A model generated the notes under the pieces. That model ran no database searches, was not told the DNA's origin, and saw nothing but the letters and a program-made list of their open reading frames with translations. Both the position numbers and the translations under genes were made by a program. A stretch of DNA of 64,000 nt from Acidovorax sp. Leaf191 (GTDB lineage Bacteria > Pseudomonadota > Gammaproteobacteria > Burkholderiales > Burkholderiaceae_C): NCBI RefSeq assembly GCF_001424425.1, contig NZ_LMPT01000019.1, positions 743,003 through 807,002 of the forward strand, written 5' to 3'. This document shows positions 61,499 to 64,000 of this stretch, piece by piece (position 1 is the first letter of the stretch; the number at the start of each line of letters is the position of its first letter).

Positions 61499-64000
61499 TC
61501 AGCAGGCCACGGCCGCCGACGCAGGCGCAGCCTTGGCGGCCTCCGCGTACTCTTCGATCTGATCGAAGTTCATGTAGCGGTACACGCTCGCCTTGTCGGC
61601 ATCGATGACGCCCATTTCCTTGAGGTACTCTTCCTTGGAAGGCAGGTAGCCCAGGCGCGAGGCGATGGCGGCGAGTTCGGCCGAGCCGAGGAACACGTTG
61701 GTGTTCTTGCCCAGGCGGTTGGGGAAGTTGCGGGTCGAGGTGGAGATCACCGTCGCGCCTTCACGCACCTGCGCCTGGTTGCCCATGCACAGCGAGCAGC
61801 CGGGCATTTCGGTGCGCGCACCGGCCGTGCCGAACGCAGCGTAGTGGCCTTCCTTGATCAGCTCGCTCTCGTCCATCTTGGTGGGCGGTGCCACCCACAG
61901 CTTGACGGGGATGTCGCGCTGGCCGCCCAGCAGCTTGGCAGCTGCGCGGAAGTGGCCGATGTTGGTCATGCACGAGCCGATGAAGGCTTCATCGATCTTG
62001 GTGCCGGACACTTCGGACAGGAACTTGGCGTCGTCCGGATCGTTGGGGCAGCAGACGATGGGTTCCTTGATGTCGGCCAGGTCGATCTCGATCACGGCGG
62101 CGTACTCGGCGTCCTTGTCGGCTTCGAGCAGGTCGGGCTTGGCCAGCCAGGCTTCGACCTTCTCGATGCGGCGCTGCAGCGTCTTGGCGTCGGCATAACC
62201 GTCGGCGATCATGTTCTTCATCAGAACGATGTTGGACGTCAGGTATTCCTTGATCGGCTCGGGGTTGAGCTTGATCGTGCAGCCGGCGGCGGAGCGCTCG
62301 GCGGACGCGTCGGACAGTTCGAAGGCTTGCTCGACCTTGAGGTCCGGCAGGCCTTCGATCTCGAGCACGCGGCCCGAGAAGGCGTTGATCTTGCCGGCCT
62401 TGGCCACCGTCAGCAGGCCCTGCTTGATGGCGTACAGGGGAATCGCGTGCACCAGGTCGCGCAGGGTCACGCCGGGCTGCATTTCGCCCTTGAAGCGCAC
62501 CAGGATGGACTCAGGCATGTCCAGCGGCATCACGCCGGTGGCAGCGCCGAAGGCCACGAGGCCGGAGCCTGCCGGGAACGAGATGCCGATGGGGAAACGC
62601 GTGTGCGAGTCGCCGCCGGTGCCCACGGTGTCGGGCAGCAGCAGGCGGTTGAGCCAGCTGTGGATCACGCCGTCGCCAGGACGCAGGGCCACGCCGCCGC
62701 GGTTGGAGATGAACGCTGGCAGTTCGCGGTGGGTCTTCACGTCCACGGGCTTGGGGTAGGCGGCCGTGTGGCAGAAGGACTGCATCACGAGGTCGGCCGA
62801 GAAGCCCAGGCAGGCCAGGTCCTTGAGCTCGTCGCGCGTCATCGGGCCGGTGGTGTCTTGCGAGCCCACGGTGGTCATCTTGGGTTCGCAGTAGGTACCG
62901 GGGCGCACGCCCTGGCCTTCGGGCAGGCCGACAGCGCGGCCGACCATCTTCTGCGCCAGCGTGAAGCCGGCCTGCGTGGCCACGGGTGGCGTCGGCAGGC
63001 GGAACACGGTGGAGGCTGGCAGGCCCAGGAATTCGCGGGCCTTGCTCGTCAGCGAGCGGCCGATGATGAGGTTGATACGGCCGCCGGCGCGCACTTCGTC
63101 GAACAGCACGTCGCTCTTGAGCTGGAACTCCACCACGGTGGCGCCGTCCTTGACGATCTTGCCGTCGTAGGGCATCACGTCGATGACGTCACCCATCTCC
63201 AGCTTGGACACGTCCACTTCGATCGGCAGCGAGCCCGAGTCTTCCTGCGTGTTGAAGAAAATGGGGGCGATCTTGCCACCCAGCGTGACACCGCCGAAGC
63301 GCTTGTTCGGCACGAACGGGATGTCCTGGCCGGTGGCCCAGACGATGGAGTTGGTGGCCGACTTGCGCGACGAGCCGGTGCCCACCACGTCGCCCACGTA
63401 GGCAACCAGGTGGCCCTTCTTCTTCAGGTCGTCGATGAACTGCATCGGGCCGCGCTTGCCGTCTTCTTCGGGCTTGAACACTGCGTCGGGACGGGTGTTC
63501 TTGAGCATGGCCAGGTAATGCAGAGGGATGTCGGGGCGGCTCCAGGCATCGGGTGCGGGCGACAGGTCGTCGGTGTTGGTTTCGCCAGGCACCTTGAACA
63601 CGGTGACGGTGATCTTCTTGGCGACTTCAGGGCGCGACGTGAACCACTCGGCGTTGGCCCAGCTTTGCATGACTTCCTGCGCCTTGGCGTTGCCGGCCTT
63701 GGCCTTGGTCGCCACGTCATTGAAGAAGTCGAACATCAGCAGCGTCTTCTTGAGCGCATCGGCTGCAACGCCCGCCACTTCAGCGTCGTCCAGCAGTTCG
63801 ATCAGGGGGTGCACGTTGTAGCCGCCCACCATGGTGCCCAGCAGCTCGGTGGCCTTGGACTTGGAGACCAGGCCCACCTGGATGTCACCGTGCGCCACGG
63901 CGGCCAGGAAGCTGGCCTTGACCTTGGCGGCGTCGTCCACGCCTGGGGGCACGCGGTGCGTGAGCAGGTCCAGCAGGAAGGCGTCTTCGCCAGCGGGCGG
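61499..64000 (-). CDS. acnB: Aconitate hydratase B (partial, 5' end outside the window)
   Basis: 833 residues are visible and the frame runs on through 64000 (upstream residues read [20 protein letters not shown]), so the true start lies beyond. It interconverts citrate and isocitrate in the TCA cycle with a [4Fe-4S] cluster. The Cys ligands lie in CCPNDP-type and GCSLCMGNQ motifs near the C-terminus. [20 protein letters not shown] in the swivel domain and [11 protein letters not shown] are diagnostic. AcnB proteins are ~860 residues, so only ~30 residues are missing. Confidence 0.97.
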   Translation of the reverse strand, partial: PPAGEDAFLLDLLTHRVPPGVDDAAKVKASFLAAVAHGDIQVGLVSKSKATELLGTMVGGYNVHPLIELLDDAEVAGVAADALKKTLLMFDFFNDVATKAKAGNAKAQEVMQSWANAEWFTSRPEVAKKITVTVFKVPGETNTDDLSPAPDAWSRPDIPLHYLAMLKNTRPDAVFKPEEDGKRGPMQFIDDLKKKGHLVAYVGDVVGTGSSRKSATNSIVWATGQDIPFVPNKRFGGVTLGGKIAPIFFNTQEDSGSLPIEVDVSKLEMGDVIDVMPYDGKIVKDGATVVEFQLKSDVLFDEVRAGGRINLIIGRSLTSKAREFLGLPASTVFRLPTPPVATQAGFTLAQKMVGRAVGLPEGQGVRPGTYCEPKMTTVGSQDTTGPMTRDELKDLACLGFSADLVMQSFCHTAAYPKPVDVKTHRELPAFISNRGGVALRPGDGVIHSWLNRLLLPDTVGTGGDSHTRFPIGISFPAGSGLVAFGAATGVMPLDMPESILVRFKGEMQPGVTLRDLVHAIPLYAIKQGLLTVAKAGKINAFSGRVLEIEGLPDLKVEQAFELSDASAERSAAGCTIKLNPEPIKEYLTSNIVLMKNMIADGYADAKTLQRRIEKVEAWLAKPDLLEADKDAEYAAVIEIDLADIKEPIVCCPNDPDDAKFLSEVSGTKIDEAFIGSCMTNIGHFRAAAKLLGGQRDIPVKLWVAPPTKMDESELIKEGHYAAFGTAGARTEMPGCSLCMGNQAQVREGATVISTSTRNFPNRLGKNTNVFLGSAELAAIASRLGYLPSKEEYLKEMGVIDADKASVYRYMNFDQIEEYAEAAKAAPASAAVAC

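Overview
The window looks like a chromosome segment of a high-GC beta-proteobacterium of the Comamonadaceae, probably Acidovorax or a close relative. The grounds are the codon bias (lines I counted in the flanks are near 70% GC), a Bug-type tricarboxylate receptor, a RibB with a cysteine-free GTP-cyclohydrolase-like tail, a RegBA-linked cyo operon, and several copies of a short intergenic repeat (GATAGCT-CTG-CGC type) that I associate with this family. This is inference from gene content; no rRNA marker is present. Layout: 0.3-7.1 kb holds an aspartoacylase-like peptidase, a 1046-residue propeller protein, an OmpA-domain protein, and a divergent soxR/RidA pair with a near-perfect SoxR box. 7.2-16.0 kb holds a PAS-GGDEF-EAL protein, a Bug receptor, YlqF GTPase, GshA, an SDR and a DUF427 protein. 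16.05-16.47 kb is a gene-free stretch with three ~117-bp direct repeats carrying DnaA-box-like 9-mers. 16.5-23.1 kb holds a DUF938 methyltransferase, a ferredoxin, a DUF2235 hydrolase, ribB-ribH-nusB and a PLP aminotransferase. 23.15-35.51 kb is a mobile element. 35.5-38.0 kb is tolQRA. 38.3-47.1 kb is an MFS transporter, cyoABCD, a SURF1 protein and RegB/RegA. 47.2-61.3 kb is accessory metabolism and membrane genes: a NUP-family lipoprotein, ankyrin proteins, a TetR regulator with two secreted hydrolases, a UvrD-like helicase, TauE with LysR, and SbmA. The window ends inside acnB. The main discovery is the ~12.4-kb element. It sits inside the catalytic motif of ybgC, the first gene of the tol operon: codons 1-15 lie at 23105-23149 and codons 16 onward at 35510-35884. 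Its ends carry imperfect inverted repeats containing GGCATGGACAT. It encodes a tyrosine recombinase at the left and a Tn554-like set at the right (two more tyrosine recombinases and a small coiled-coil TnpC-like protein). The AT-rich cargo is a tightly coupled three-gene operon: a giant helical-repeat protein with a histidine-kinase-like C-terminus, a stand-alone receiver, and a receiver fused to a purine-nucleosidase domain. That architecture matches the antiphage system Detocs (dtcABC), whose effector destroys ATP. The element also carries a complete hotdog thioesterase immediately after the ybgC stub, apparently replacing the enzyme it destroyed. At its right end it provides an in-frame start that keeps the ybgC remnant open into tolQ, preserving the ATGA coupling. 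The middle recombinase reading frame looks broken, so the element may now be fixed in place.
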